Origin: CAMCYM01 sp964405405
GTDB lineage: Bacteria > Bacteroidota > Bacteroidia > Flavobacteriales_D > Sanyastnellaceae
Assembly (NCBI GenBank): GCA_964405405.1
Contig: CAYONT010000003.1
Coordinates: forward strand, 1-64,000
Reading direction: 5' to 3'
DNA length: 64,000 bases
The position numbers were made by a program, and so were the translations under genes. This document shows positions 18,342 through 27,262 of the stretch, one piece after another (the stretch's first letter is position 1; every line of letters starts with the position of its first letter). A model generated the notes under the pieces. That model searched no databases. It saw nothing but the letters and a program-made list of their open reading frames with translations, and was not told the origin of the DNA.

Positions 18342-19253
18342 ATGAACGAGCGCCAAAGCATGTGGATGCTGCACTTTGTGGTGCTCATTTTCGGTTTTAC
18401 GGGTATTTTGGGCCGGGAAATCACCCTGGAGGCGGTGCCGCTGGTTTTTTGGCGGGTGGTGATTGGGGGGGTGGGGGTGTGGCTTTGGCTGCTGTTGCGG
18501 GGGAAGTACCGCCGCATGCCCCCGTTGCTGGCGGCGCGGGTGGCAGGTGTGGGTCTCATCGCGGCGGCGCATTGGGTCACGTTCTTTCATGCGATCAAGG
18601 TGAGCAACGTGTCGGTGGCGTTGGCGACCTTGGCTTCGGCGCCGTTGTTTGTGGGAGTGATAGAGCCGCTGGTGCACCGGCGGCCGGTGTCGCGGCGGGA
18701 GCTGGCCTTGGGCGCGGTCATGGTCTTGGGGCTGTGCGTTCTGGTGGACCTGCCGGGCTGGAGTGGCGAGGGAGGGGCGGGGTCCTTGGATCCGGCGCAA
18801 CGGCTGGCGGGGGTGGGTTTTGCCCTGGTATCGGCGGCGCTGGCGGCGACATTCAGCGTGTTCAACTCGGTGCTGGTTCGAAATACGGATGCGGCGAATT
18901 TGGCCCGGTGGGAGTTGACAGCCGCGGCCCTGGCGCTGGGCGGGCTGTTGTGGATGCAGTCGGCTGGGGGGGAGACGGACGTGTGGAGGGTCAGTGCACG
19001 GGATGCGGGATGGTTGCTGCTGCTGGGCTGGGTGGCCACTTCGTTTGCTTTTTTGATGAGCATCGAGGTGATGCGCCATGTGAGGCCATTCACGGTTGCC
19101 GTTGCCATCAACATGGAGCCCGTGTATGCGATTCTTTTTGCGGCGCTCTTGTACCGTGAGCACGAGCAGATGGATGCGGCGTTTTACGCGGGTGCTGCGA
19201 TGTTGGTGGGCTCAGTCGTTGCCGATGCTTGGAGCCGACGCACCCGGTCTTAA
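18342..19253 (+). CDS. EamA/DMT-superfamily transporter
   Basis: The protein has 303 residues and about ten hydrophobic helices, organised as two EamA repeats (first near VLIFGFTGILGRE, second near FALVSAALAATFSVFN). DMT-family exporters move metabolites such as amino acids across the inner membrane; the substrate cannot be told. The start at 18342 (MNERQSMW) gives the normal family length, while an earlier in-frame start adds a basic, non-homologous leader. The gene is divergent from the nuclease gene, and its stop abuts the hemW stop exactly. Confidence 0.85.
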   Translation: MNERQSMWMLHFVVLIFGFTGILGREITLEAVPLVFWRVVIGGVGVWLWLLLRGKYRRMPPLLAARVAGVGLIAAAHWVTFFHAIKVSNVSVALATLASAPLFVGVIEPLVHRRPVSRRELALGAVMVLGLCVLVDLPGWSGEGGAGSLDPAQRLAGVGFALVSAALAATFSVFNSVLVRNTDAANLARWELTAAALALGGLLWMQSAGGETDVWRVSARDAGWLLLLGWVATSFAFLMSIEVMRHVRPFTVAVAINMEPVYAILFAALLYREHEQMDAAFYAGAAMLVGSVVADAWSRRTRS

Positions 19254-20438
19254 TCAGTCGGTGCGGAAGAAGGTCGCGGCGACGGTGTCGCCCAGCAGCC
19301 AGTGGGCGGGGGAGATGCGGTAGGAGTCGGGGGTGCCGGTGGGGCTGAGGATGCCGGCGGCTAGGAGGCGCTCCCAGTCGCGGGGGAGATCGGTGTCGGG
19401 CCGGCATCCGAAACGGTGGGCGAGGCCGCGCAGGTCGATGCCGGCCGCAGTCCGCAGCCCGGTCATGAGGGTCTCGTTGTACCGGTCGGTGGGGGTGAGG
19501 ACTTCGGTTTCCAGGGGGATGGCATCGGCGTCCGCAGCGGCGTGCAGGGTCCGGATGTAGCGGGGGTTGTTGCCGGGTTGGGCGAGGCGGCGCTGGCCGT
19601 CGAAGGAGTGCGCGCCGGGGCCGATGCCCAGGTACGGGGTCCCGTCCCAGTACCGGCTGTTGTGGCGGGCGTGGCCGCCGGGGCGGGCGAAGTTGCTGAC
19701 TTCGTAATGCTGGAAGCCGGCCTGTTCCGTGGATTCGCGGAGCAGGGCGTACTGTTCGACGGTCCGATCGTCGGGAAGGGGAAGTGTGTCGCCGCGTTCG
19801 ACCCGGTGGCCCAGGACGGTCCGGGGTTCGACTGTGAGGAGGTAGGCGGACAGGTGATCGATCGGGAGGTCCAACGCGCGCCGGAGGTCTTGGGCCCAGT
19901 GTAGGTGGTGCGGCTCGGGCAGGCTGTAGATCAGGTCGATGGACAGGTGGGGAAATCCGGCGCGGTGGGCCCGTTCCACCCCGTCCAGGGCCTCGCGGGC
20001 CGTGTGCGCGCGGTTCATCCACTGCAACGTGTCGTCCTGCAGGGACTGGATACCGATGGAGAGCCGGGTCACGCCGAGGTCGCGCCACGCGCTCAGCGCC
20101 TCCGGGCTGAGGTCCTCGGGGTTTGCCTCGAGGGTCACCTCTTCCCAGGGCACCGTCCCCCAGACGTCCTGCAGGGCGCGAAAGAGCTGCTGGAGCTGGT
20201 CGCGCGTGAGCAGGGAGGGGGTTCCACCGCCGAAGTAGAGGGTGCGTGGCTGTTCAGGCCAAACCCGGCCCCGCAACAAAATCTCCCGGGCCAGGCTTTC
20301 CACCATTTGGCCTGCCGCCGCCCGCGAGGTCGAGAAATGGAAGTCGCAGTAGTGACAGGCTTTTCTGCAGAATGGAATGTGGATATAGATGCCGGACACG
20401 GCCGCAAGTTCGTGCGGAATGCGGTTAAATTGCGGCAT
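19254..20438 (-). CDS. hemW: Radical SAM family heme chaperone HemW
   Basis: Its 394 residues fit HemW, a relative of coproporphyrinogen dehydrogenase that binds heme. The radical SAM cluster is Cys24-x3-Cys28-x2-Cys31 (CRKACHYC, followed by DFHF), FGGGTPS is the SAM-binding glycine motif, and HNSRYW is the HemW-type signature. The C-terminal HemN domain is present (NETLMTGLRTAAGI). The ATG at 20438 gives 13 extra residues before SGIYIHIPF; a GTG at 20399 would give the more usual start. The ATG overlaps the start of the divergent biotinyl gene in a shared GCATGC. Confidence 0.9.
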   Translation of the reverse strand: MPQFNRIPHELAAVSGIYIHIPFCRKACHYCDFHFSTSRAAAGQMVESLAREILLRGRVWPEQPRTLYFGGGTPSLLTRDQLQQLFRALQDVWGTVPWEEVTLEANPEDLSPEALSAWRDLGVTRLSIGIQSLQDDTLQWMNRAHTAREALDGVERAHRAGFPHLSIDLIYSLPEPHHLHWAQDLRRALDLPIDHLSAYLLTVEPRTVLGHRVERGDTLPLPDDRTVEQYALLRESTEQAGFQHYEVSNFARPGGHARHNSRYWDGTPYLGIGPGAHSFDGQRRLAQPGNNPRYIRTLHAAADADAIPLETEVLTPTDRYNETLMTGLRTAAGIDLRGLAHRFGCRPDTDLPRDWERLLAAGILSPTGTPDSYRISPAHWLLGDTVAATFFRTD

Positions 20439-20934
20439 GCAATGGGAAGTTCGCTGGCCAGATGGCCGGGTGGTTTCGGTGGGCCCGGAGGGCTTGGCGC
20501 AGGGAACCTGGCGGGCCTGTGGTCCGGCCGCCTACGATGTGGTACTGGGGGACCGAACGGTTCGGGTGGTGTTGCTGGAGGGGCCAGATGACCGCGGCCA
20601 TTTGCGGTTCACCGTGGACGGGGTGGCGGTGGCGGTGCAGGCGGTGGACGCGCGGTCCTTGCTGCTGGAGCGCATGGGCATGAGCAAGGCGTCGGTGGCG
20701 CAAGACCAGGAGGTGCGGGCGCCCATGCCAGGCAAGGTGCTCTCCGTGGCGGTGGCCCCGGGCGATGCAGTGGCTGAGGGCGACCCCCTGCTCATACTGG
20801 AGGCGATGAAGATGGAGAATGTCCTCCGGTCGCCCCGTGCCGGACAGATTGCCTCGGTCCACGCGGTTCCGGGTGCAGCGGTAGAGAAAGGGGAGATGCT
20901 GGTGGCATACGAATCCCAAACAACCGACGTTTGA
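20437..20934 (+). CDS. Biotin/lipoyl-carrier protein (acyl-CoA or pyruvate carboxylase BCCP-like subunit)
   Basis: It is a 165-residue protein. The C-terminal 70 residues are a biotinyl domain with the modified lysine in EAMKMEN and the preceding VRAPMPGKV entry strand. The N-terminal half is a beta-rich domain seen in stand-alone carriers of this type in Bacteroidota. Such carriers ferry CO2 between a biotin carboxylase and a carboxyltransferase, but neither partner is nearby. A weak -7-like TAAATTGC lies five bases before the ATG. The stop overlaps the TTG-ATG start region of the following T9SS gene, suggesting co-transcription. Confidence 0.85.
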   Translation: MQWEVRWPDGRVVSVGPEGLAQGTWRACGPAAYDVVLGDRTVRVVLLEGPDDRGHLRFTVDGVAVAVQAVDARSLLLERMGMSKASVAQDQEVRAPMPGKVLSVAVAPGDAVAEGDPLLILEAMKMENVLRSPRAGQIASVHAVPGAAVEKGEMLVAYESQTTDV

Positions 20935-20939
20935 AGCCC

Positions 20940-21938
20940 ATGTTGAATTTCCTTGTGCCCCTCGGCCGGGTGGGTCTGCTCCTACTGACCGGGTTCGGGG
21001 GCTTGCTTGTCACGGCCCAAGACTGCAGTGACCCTGTTGCGCTGTGTGGAGACAATCCGCAGCAGGTGCAGCTGAGCTATCCGCAGCCTACGTTGTATGC
21101 GTGCCTCGATGCGCCCTATGTGAGCGTTTTTTCGTTCACGACGAACAGCAACACGGATTACACGGGGCCGGTGACGGTTGCGTTGGCCCAGGTGGCCTGT
21201 GCAACCGCCGGTGCTCCAGACCTCATCCAAGCGGTGGTGGTTCGGCCGGACCCCCAGGCGACCTGCGATGTGGCTTCTTACGAGACGGTGGGGACGTGTC
21301 TCGATTGGGTGGGGCCGTACACGATGACGACCCCCGACCTGGAGCCCAACACGGAGTACCTGCTGCTCTTGGGAACTTCCCATGACCCGGCGGCGGGACC
21401 GTGCTCCTTCTTGGTCAGCCTGTCTGGACCGGCGGTCGGTATCGACGTGTGTTGTACAGCGGTGCTGGCTCCGGGCCAGTCCACGGAACTGCAGGTGGTC
21501 GGCGGCAATGACGCCTTGGGCTATACTTGGTTCCCGGAAACGGGACTCTCCGCCATCCAAGGAAGTTCGGTCACGGCCTCCCCCGATGTGACAGTGACGT
21601 ACTCTGTTACGGGGTTCATCGGGGCCTGCGCCTACACCGATGCCGTGACGGTCTCGGTCGGAAATCCACTCGATTTGCCCAACGGCTTCACGCCCAACGG
21701 GGATGATGTCAACGACTTCTTTTCGGTGCCGGACCTCGTCCCGTACGAGCGCGCCCGGGTGCTCATTTACGACCGTTGGGGTCAGTTGGTCTTCCGGAGC
21801 ATCGGCTATCCCCAACCCTGGGACGGAACCCGCGATGGCACCCCGGTGCCAGAAGGAACGTACTATTATTCCATCGAACTGAACGATCCCCAGGTTCAGC
21901 TCGAAGCCATCACGGGGTACATCAGTTTGGTGCGATGA
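20940..21938 (+). CDS. Secreted protein with T9SS type B (gliding-motility CHU-type) C-terminal domain
   Basis: From the ATG at 20940 the protein is 332 residues with a signal peptide ending near LVTAQDC. It is Cys-containing and beta-rich, with an Ig-like stretch around residue 180-240, and ends in a typical type B sorting domain: LPNGFTPNGDDVND, YDRWGQLVF, WDGTRDG, PVPEGTYYY. A TTG at 20931 overlapping the previous stop is possible, but the ATG gives the better signal peptide. It overlaps the PorP/SprF-type gene by ATGA (21935-21938); pairing of type B cargo with a PorP-like barrel is usual in Bacteroidota. Confidence 0.88.
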   Translation: MLNFLVPLGRVGLLLLTGFGGLLVTAQDCSDPVALCGDNPQQVQLSYPQPTLYACLDAPYVSVFSFTTNSNTDYTGPVTVALAQVACATAGAPDLIQAVVVRPDPQATCDVASYETVGTCLDWVGPYTMTTPDLEPNTEYLLLLGTSHDPAAGPCSFLVSLSGPAVGIDVCCTAVLAPGQSTELQVVGGNDALGYTWFPETGLSAIQGSSVTASPDVTVTYSVTGFIGACAYTDAVTVSVGNPLDLPNGFTPNGDDVNDFFSVPDLVPYERARVLIYDRWGQLVFRSIGYPQPWDGTRDGTPVPEGTYYYSIELNDPQVQLEAITGYISLVR

Positions 21939-22888
21939 AAGCGATGATTGGCCGGATGTTGCAGGGTTCGCTTCTGCTGCTCGCAGTGTTGGCAGGAATG
22001 CCGCAAGGAAGGGCCCAGTTGTTTCCGCAGCGGAGCCTGGGGATGCTCAATCCGTTTCAGGACCATCCGGCGGCAGCTGGAACCCGGGAGTGCCTCGACT
22101 TGCACGTGGGGTACCGGAGCCAGTGGGCAGGTTTGGATGGGGCGCCCACCAATGCCTACGCGAATCTGCATGGCGCTTGGACGGCGACTCAAGACGCCTT
22201 CCATGGGGTGGGCGGTCGGGTCGAAACGGACCAAACCGGCGCTTGGCAATCGACCTCGTTGGGCGGCGCATACGCCTACAACTTGCCGCTGAGCAAAGGA
22301 TCGCGGTTGGCGGCTGGGGTCGGGCTGGGCTTTTACCAGCAGCGGCTCAATTGGGGCATGTTGGATCTGCCTGAAGTCGGGGCCGGCCAAGACGCAGCCG
22401 TGGTGGGCAGTACCCAAACGGTGTTTCCTTTGGTCGATTTGGGGCTGTGGTACCAGAACCGACGGACGTACACAGGGTTGACCTGGGGCAACGTGACCCG
22501 GCCTGCGCTGGACGCAATCGGGGTGCAATCGGTCCTGCACCGTCGCTTGGTTTGGCTTGTGGGGACCCGGATTCCACTGGAGGGAAGGTGGGATTTTCTT
22601 CCATCGGCGACCTTGCGCGCTGCCCAGGGATTGCGTCCCTCCTTGGATGCGGTGGCCATTCTGGATTACGATGGGAAGGTTTCATTCGGTGCGGGCTATC
22701 GCAATGGCAGTGCGCTGGTGGCCATGTTCCAGGTGGACATCGCCGATTATGTCAGCATCGGTTATGCCTATGATTGGAACTTCTCGGCTCTGCGTCCGGG
22801 GGCACCCGGGGGGCACGAAATCGTGTTGGGCATCAATGCTTGCGACGCTCGTTCGAAGGGAGGCTTGCCCTGTCCGGCTTACAATTGA
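21935..22888 (+). CDS. PorP/SprF-family T9SS-associated outer membrane protein
   Basis: The 317-residue protein has a signal peptide ending RAQLFPQ and a beta-barrel pattern of alternating strands with terminal FNLSALRP-like closure. The opening NPFQDHPAAAG, YRSQWAGLDGAP and later FGAGYRNGSALVAMFQVDI segments match the PorP/SprF family (type IX secretion system membrane protein). These barrels accompany type B cargo and probably anchor or display it. The gene overlaps the cargo gene by ATGA and ends right at the start region of a histidine kinase gene, so the three form a unit. Confidence 0.88.
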   Translation: MKAMIGRMLQGSLLLLAVLAGMPQGRAQLFPQRSLGMLNPFQDHPAAAGTRECLDLHVGYRSQWAGLDGAPTNAYANLHGAWTATQDAFHGVGGRVETDQTGAWQSTSLGGAYAYNLPLSKGSRLAAGVGLGFYQQRLNWGMLDLPEVGAGQDAAVVGSTQTVFPLVDLGLWYQNRRTYTGLTWGNVTRPALDAIGVQSVLHRRLVWLVGTRIPLEGRWDFLPSATLRAAQGLRPSLDAVAILDYDGKVSFGAGYRNGSALVAMFQVDIADYVSIGYAYDWNFSALRPGAPGGHEIVLGINACDARSKGGLPCPAYN

Positions 22889-22902
22889 CGGAAAGTTCGG
22901 TC

Positions 22903-24378
22903 TTGGATCTTTACACGAACAAGCAACGCTGGAAGGGGATCCTGCTTTTCGCAGCAGGGCTCATTGTGGTGGCGACGTTGGGTTATTCGAACCACATTGC
23001 AGGCCGCATTCGGGCGGAGGAGCAACGCAAGGTGGCCATGTGGTCGAAGGCCATCGCCCAGCGGGCGGCGCTGGTGGGATACACCCAACAGTTGTTTGAG
23101 GAGTTGGAGGCAGAAGAGCGTAGCAAGGCGGACCGACTGGCGAACGCCTATCGCATTCTCACGATGCCGGCGCAGTCGGACCTGAGTTTTGTGACGGACT
23201 TCGTTTGGTCGAACAAGTCCATTCCGGTGTTGGCATATGATGGGGATGGTCGGTTTTTGTTCGATGTGAATGTGCCGACAGGGGTGGACCGGGACTCCTT
23301 GCGCTTTGCGATGGCGAAGGACCACAAGCCCATTGTTTTCGAAGGCCAAGGAACGACCATCTATTGGAGTGAAAGCTTGAGATTGAGTGAGTTGAAACGG
23401 GTAATGGGGGATTTGATCGGTTCGTTCATCTCTGAAACAGTCATCAATAGCGCTTCGGTTCCGGTGATTTTGGTGGACAGTACCCGGGCCCGAGCGGTCC
23501 GGTTTCAGGGGGTGGATTCTCTGTGGGTGCAGGATTCGCTTCGGCTGCAGCAGCGGTTGTCTGAAATGGCGGCACAGAATGAACCGATCGAGGTGGATTT
23601 GCCGCTGGAGGGCAAGCACTATGTTTACTTTGAGGATTCGGTGGTGCTGAAGCAGCTCAAGTTCTTCCCAGTGGTTCAGTTGATTTTGATTGGGGCGTTT
23701 TTGGTGGTGGCCTATTTGATTTTCAGCAGCTACCGACGGGCGGAGCAGAATCAGGTTTGGGTGGGCATGGCAAAGGAAACGGCCCACCAACTGGGTACGC
23801 CTATGAGTTCACTGATGGCTTGGGTGGGTTTGCTGGAACAGGAAGGGGTCAATCCAGCGTACCTGAAGGAGATGAACAAGGATGTTGACCGGCTCAATAC
23901 GGTGGTTGACCGGTTCAGCAAGATCGGTTCTCAGCCGAAGCTGCAGCCGGAGGTTTTGGGCGAGGTGGTGCAGTTGACGGTGGAATACATGCGGCCTCGG
24001 ATGGGGGGTCGGGTGCATCTGGAATACCGGGATGAATCCCAGGGTGCCCGGTCCGCGGTTTCTATTCCTTTGCTGAGTTGGGTGCTGGAAAATTTGATTC
24101 GGAATGCTGTGGACGCCATCGAGGGGGAGGGGGAGGTGGCCTTGTGGTTGCACCGGGTTCCTGAGGGCATCGCCATCGATGTTCGGGATTCAGGAAAGGG
24201 AATCGCCCGGTCCCATTGGAACGAGGTGTTTCAACCGGGGTTCACCACCAAGCCCCGGGGCTGGGGGCTCGGGTTGTCGCTGACGAAGCGCATCGTGGAG
24301 CAATACCACGGGGGACGCATTTTCGTGCTGGAATCTGAGTTGGGAAGCCATACAGTGTTCCGGGTTTTGCTCAAGTAA
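22903..24378 (+). CDS. Membrane sensor histidine kinase
   Basis: The protein is about 491 residues if it starts at the TTG at 22903, giving (M)DLYTNKQRWKG, the usual N-terminus of this Bacteroidota kinase group; an ATG at 22774 would overlap the porP-like gene by 115 bases. Two membrane helices (about 12-30 and 258-278) flank a periplasmic sensor region. The phosphoacceptor is in KETAHQLGTPMSSL, the N box is NLIRNAVDAI, the G1 box DSGKGI, and the G2 box GWGLGLSL. No response regulator is adjacent. The stop of the upstream gene overlaps a second possible TTG start at 22885. Confidence 0.82.
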   Translation: MDLYTNKQRWKGILLFAAGLIVVATLGYSNHIAGRIRAEEQRKVAMWSKAIAQRAALVGYTQQLFEELEAEERSKADRLANAYRILTMPAQSDLSFVTDFVWSNKSIPVLAYDGDGRFLFDVNVPTGVDRDSLRFAMAKDHKPIVFEGQGTTIYWSESLRLSELKRVMGDLIGSFISETVINSASVPVILVDSTRARAVRFQGVDSLWVQDSLRLQQRLSEMAAQNEPIEVDLPLEGKHYVYFEDSVVLKQLKFFPVVQLILIGAFLVVAYLIFSSYRRAEQNQVWVGMAKETAHQLGTPMSSLMAWVGLLEQEGVNPAYLKEMNKDVDRLNTVVDRFSKIGSQPKLQPEVLGEVVQLTVEYMRPRMGGRVHLEYRDESQGARSAVSIPLLSWVLENLIRNAVDAIEGEGEVALWLHRVPEGIAIDVRDSGKGIARSHWNEVFQPGFTTKPRGWGLGLSLTKRIVEQYHGGRIFVLESELGSHTVFRVLLK

Positions 24379-24398
24379 CCCTTTCCCTTTGGGTTCGT

Positions 24399-25172
24399 AT
24401 GTGGAGATCCATGAAACGGATTTCTGCTTTTATAAGACGCAATTTGAACTGGAAGACCTGGTGGGGTCGCTGGCGCCGAAGGTTTATCGAAGAGCGTTGG
24501 GTGTATCCTTTGGTGGCTTGGTTCAAGGGCAAGGAACTGGTGTATTATCTGCACATCAACAAGGCGGCCGGAACGAGTGTCTTGGCGGCCTTGGATCAAC
24601 TGGGCATGGAATCAGACCGTTGTTTCGTGGTTCCGCTTCCACATAACTTCGGATTGCACAAGGTTCCTTTTGGGGCCAAGGTGGCTTGTTTCATTCGACA
24701 TCCCGCCACCCGTTTTGCTTCGGGTTTTGAGCACATGTTGAGGAAAGGCTACCCGAGTTACCAGGTGGAATGGAGTGCGGAGGAGGCCATGGTTTTTCAG
24801 CGGTTTCAGCGGTTCGAGGACTTGGTGGCGGCCACCCTGGAGGGCCGGGAGGAAGCCTTTCGGGCTTGGAAGCAGGTGTTCCATTTGCGGCTATCCTATT
24901 CCCATTACTTTCAAAGCATTGCCTACCTTGAATCCCAAAGGGAAAGGTTGGTGTTCGTGGGATGCTTGGAGTCGATGGGTGAAGACTGGGACCGGATGTT
25001 CCAACGGCTTTATGGACAAACCAGGCCCATGGAACGTCAGAACGCACTGAAAACCAGCCGCACCGCATCGGATGCGGTGCGAAAGGCGATAGAGAGGGTC
25101 TACCCGGAGGAATTTCCTCTTTACGAGGCGTTGATGCGCGTCAGAGAGCAGCAGGTGGCTCAGGCCACCTAA
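24399..25172 (+). CDS. Sulfotransferase family 2-like protein
   Basis: In this 257-residue protein, both PAPS-binding elements are visible: the 5'-phosphosulfate loop Lys55-AAGTS60 (INKAAGTS) and the 3'-phosphate loop with Arg100 and Ser108 (FIRHPATRFASGF). This is the pattern of the sulfotransferase 2 family, which transfers sulfate from PAPS to carbohydrates or other acceptors. The acceptor is unknown, and no glycan cluster lies nearby. A box TCCCTTTG (7 of 8) at 24384-24391 ends seven bases before the ATG. The gene converges on typA with four bases between the stops. Confidence 0.78.
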   Translation: MWRSMKRISAFIRRNLNWKTWWGRWRRRFIEERWVYPLVAWFKGKELVYYLHINKAAGTSVLAALDQLGMESDRCFVVPLPHNFGLHKVPFGAKVACFIRHPATRFASGFEHMLRKGYPSYQVEWSAEEAMVFQRFQRFEDLVAATLEGREEAFRAWKQVFHLRLSYSHYFQSIAYLESQRERLVFVGCLESMGEDWDRMFQRLYGQTRPMERQNALKTSRTASDAVRKAIERVYPEEFPLYEALMRVREQQVAQAT

Positions 25173-25176
25173 AACA

Positions 25177-26940
25177 TCACTTCGGAATCTTCCGAACGCG
25201 CAAGGCTTTCGGGGTCACTTCCAGGTACTCGTCGTCCGCGATGAACTCCATGAACTCTTCGAGTGACATCTTCTTCGCTGGCGCAATGCGCAGGCCCTTG
25301 TCCGCTCCGCTGGCCCGCATGTTCGTGAGCTTTTTGCCACGGATGAGGTTCAGTTCCATGTCGTTGTCCCGCGCGCATTCGCCCACGACCTGGCCTTTGT
25401 AGATGTCCTCACCAGGATCGATGAAGAACGTGCCGCGGTCTTGGAGCCGGTCAATTTCGTAGGCCCGTGCCTGGCCCAGTTCGGCGCTGACCAACGACCC
25501 CGAGTGGCGGGTGGCCAATTCGCCGCAGTGGGGGGCGAAACCGTCCAATCGGTGCGTCATCACAGCCTCTCCTGCGGTGGCCGTCAGGACCTGGTTGCGC
25601 AACCCGATGAGGCCCCGGGAGGGGATGCGGAACTCGAGATGTTGGAGGTCGCCTTTTGCTTGCATGACCTGCATTTGGCCTTTCCGCATCATCACCAATT
25701 CCGTGGCCTTGCCCGCAACTTCTTGGGGAACGTCGATGACAAGGTGCTCGTAAGGCTCGTTCAGAACGCCATCGATTTCCTTGAAGAGCACCCGCGGCTT
25801 GCCGATTTGCAGCTCGTAACCCTCGCGGCGCATGGTTTCGATGAGCACGGAGAGGTGTAGAATGCCCCGTCCGAACACGGTCCACTTGTCTTCGCTATCG
25901 GTGGGTTCCACGCGTAAGGCCAAATTCTTCTGCAACTCAGCATCCAAGCGTTCACGGATGTGCCGGCTGGTCAGGAATTCTCCATCGCGTCCCAAGAAGG
26001 GGGAGGTATTGATGGTGAAGAGCAGGCTCATGGTGGGCTCGTCCACAGCGATGCGGGGCATGGCTTCGGGTTGTTCCAAATCGGCGACTGTATCCCCGAT
26101 TTCAAATCCTTCCATGCCCGTGATGGCGCAGAGGTCGCCGCTGCGAACATGCTCCACCTTCTCTTTGCCGAGTCCTGTGAATACGTAGAGCTCCTTGACC
26201 CGGACTTTGCGGTTGCCATCGGCTGTGCAGAGGGTGTAGTCTTTGTTTGCGTGCAAATCACCGCGGAACAACCGTCCGATGGCGATCCGGCCGGTGTAGC
26301 GGGAGTAGTCCAGCGAGGTGATCTGGAGCTGGGGCGTCCCCTCGATGTACGGGGCGGGCGGCACGTGTTCCAGCACCACGTCGAGCAGGTGGGTAATGTC
26401 CTGGGTCGGGGTGCGCCAATCCGGGCCCATCCAGTTGTGTTTCGCAGAACCGTACACCGTGGGGAAGTCCAGCTGCTCCTCGGTGGCTCCAAGGGTGAAC
26501 ATGAGGTCGAACACCTGTTCCTGCACCAATTCCGGGGTGCAGTTTTCTTTGTCGACCTTGTTGATGACCACGATGGGCTTCAGCCCCAATTCGAGGGCCT
26601 TGCCCAAAACGAACCGGGTTTGCGGCATGGGGCCTTCGAAGGCGTCCACTACGAGTAGGACCGCATCGGCCATCTTCAACACCCGTTCCACCTCGCCTCC
26701 GAAATCCGCGTGCCCGGGGGTGTCCAAGATGTTGATTTTCACCCCCTTCCAAACCGCAGACACGTTTTTTGCGAGGATGGTGATGCCCCGTTCCCGCTCG
26801 AGGTCGTTGTTGTCAAGGATCAGTTCGCCGGTTTCCTTCCGCGCGTCAACAACCTGGCACTGGTGGATGATTTTGTCCACCAGGGTGGTCTTTCCGTGGT
26901 CAACGTGGGCAATGATTGCGACGTTTCGAATTTCGCTCAT
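25177..26940 (-). CDS. typA: Translational GTPase TypA/BipA
   Basis: The 587-residue protein from the ATG at 26940 fits the family. The GTPase motifs are G1 AHVDHGKTT, the ERERGITI switch, DTPGHADF and NKVD; the EF-G-like domains and the C-terminal TypA-specific domain follow (RIPSRGLIGLR, and the ending PKALRVRKIPK). BipA binds ribosomes and aids 50S assembly, especially under stress or cold. An earlier in-frame start would add 15 residues (MAFKTLATL...) that do not fit the family. A weak -7-like TACTTTAT lies 17 bases upstream. Confidence 0.96.
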   Translation of the reverse strand: MSEIRNVAIIAHVDHGKTTLVDKIIHQCQVVDARKETGELILDNNDLERERGITILAKNVSAVWKGVKINILDTPGHADFGGEVERVLKMADAVLLVVDAFEGPMPQTRFVLGKALELGLKPIVVINKVDKENCTPELVQEQVFDLMFTLGATEEQLDFPTVYGSAKHNWMGPDWRTPTQDITHLLDVVLEHVPPAPYIEGTPQLQITSLDYSRYTGRIAIGRLFRGDLHANKDYTLCTADGNRKVRVKELYVFTGLGKEKVEHVRSGDLCAITGMEGFEIGDTVADLEQPEAMPRIAVDEPTMSLLFTINTSPFLGRDGEFLTSRHIRERLDAELQKNLALRVEPTDSEDKWTVFGRGILHLSVLIETMRREGYELQIGKPRVLFKEIDGVLNEPYEHLVIDVPQEVAGKATELVMMRKGQMQVMQAKGDLQHLEFRIPSRGLIGLRNQVLTATAGEAVMTHRLDGFAPHCGELATRHSGSLVSAELGQARAYEIDRLQDRGTFFIDPGEDIYKGQVVGECARDNDMELNLIRGKKLTNMRASGADKGLRIAPAKKMSLEEFMEFIADDEYLEVTPKALRVRKIPK

Positions 26941-27089
26941 GACGAGTGGGTGCAGGGATAAAGTAGCTAATGTTTTGAAAGCCAAACAGATATCACCTCA
27001 CTGGCCGATCAGGCCAACTTCCGGAATCTGCGGAATTTCGCGGCGCGAAGAACGGAAATGTTTTGTTGTGGATTGCAACGCTTCTGTTG

Positions 27090-27097
27090 TATTTTTG
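27090..27097 (+). promoter_or_regulatory. tRNA-Leu promoter (-33/-7)
   Basis: TATTTTTG is a perfect TAnnTTTG box, with a TTG at 27066-27068 about 21 bases upstream as -33 element. The predicted start is near 27104, 14 bases before the mature tRNA. Confidence 0.6.
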
Positions 27098-27117
27098 CCG
27101 TCCTGTCCACGGAAGTT

Positions 27118-27199
27118 GCCCGGATGGCGGAACAGGTAGACGCGCACGACTCAAACTCGTGTTCCGAAAGGAGTGTGGGTTCGATTCCCACTCCGGGTA
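27118..27199 (+). tRNA. tRNA-Leu(CAA)
   Basis: It folds as a class II tRNA. The acceptor GCCCGGA pairs with TCCGGGT (one G-U), and the D arm is TGGCGGAACAGGTAGACGC. The anticodon stem CACGA/TCGTG encloses the loop CTCAAAC, giving anticodon CAA for UUG codons. A long variable arm (TTCCGAAAGGA) and the T arm GTGGGTTCGATTCCCAC follow, with discriminator A. The CCA end is not fully encoded. It has its own promoter and terminator. Confidence 0.96.
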
Positions 27200-27205
27200 C
27201 AAAGC

Positions 27206-27236
27206 AGCCCTGAATCCCAGTGATTCGGGGCTTTTT
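27206..27236 (+). terminator. Rho-independent terminator after tRNA-Leu
   Basis: An 11-bp stem AGCCCTGAATC/GATTCGGGGCT (one G-U) with a CCAGT loop is followed by TTTT. It lies seven bases after the tRNA and before the next gene's promoter box. Confidence 0.85.
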
Positions 27237-27250
27237 CATGCCCGATGGTT

Positions 27251-27258
27251 TACCTTTC
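27251..27258 (+). promoter_or_regulatory. -7 box for T9SS type A cargo gene
   Basis: TACCTTTC (7 of 8 to TAnnTTTG) ends four bases before the ATG at 27263, so the transcript would be leaderless or nearly so. Confidence 0.45.
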
Positions 27259-27262
27259 CGAC

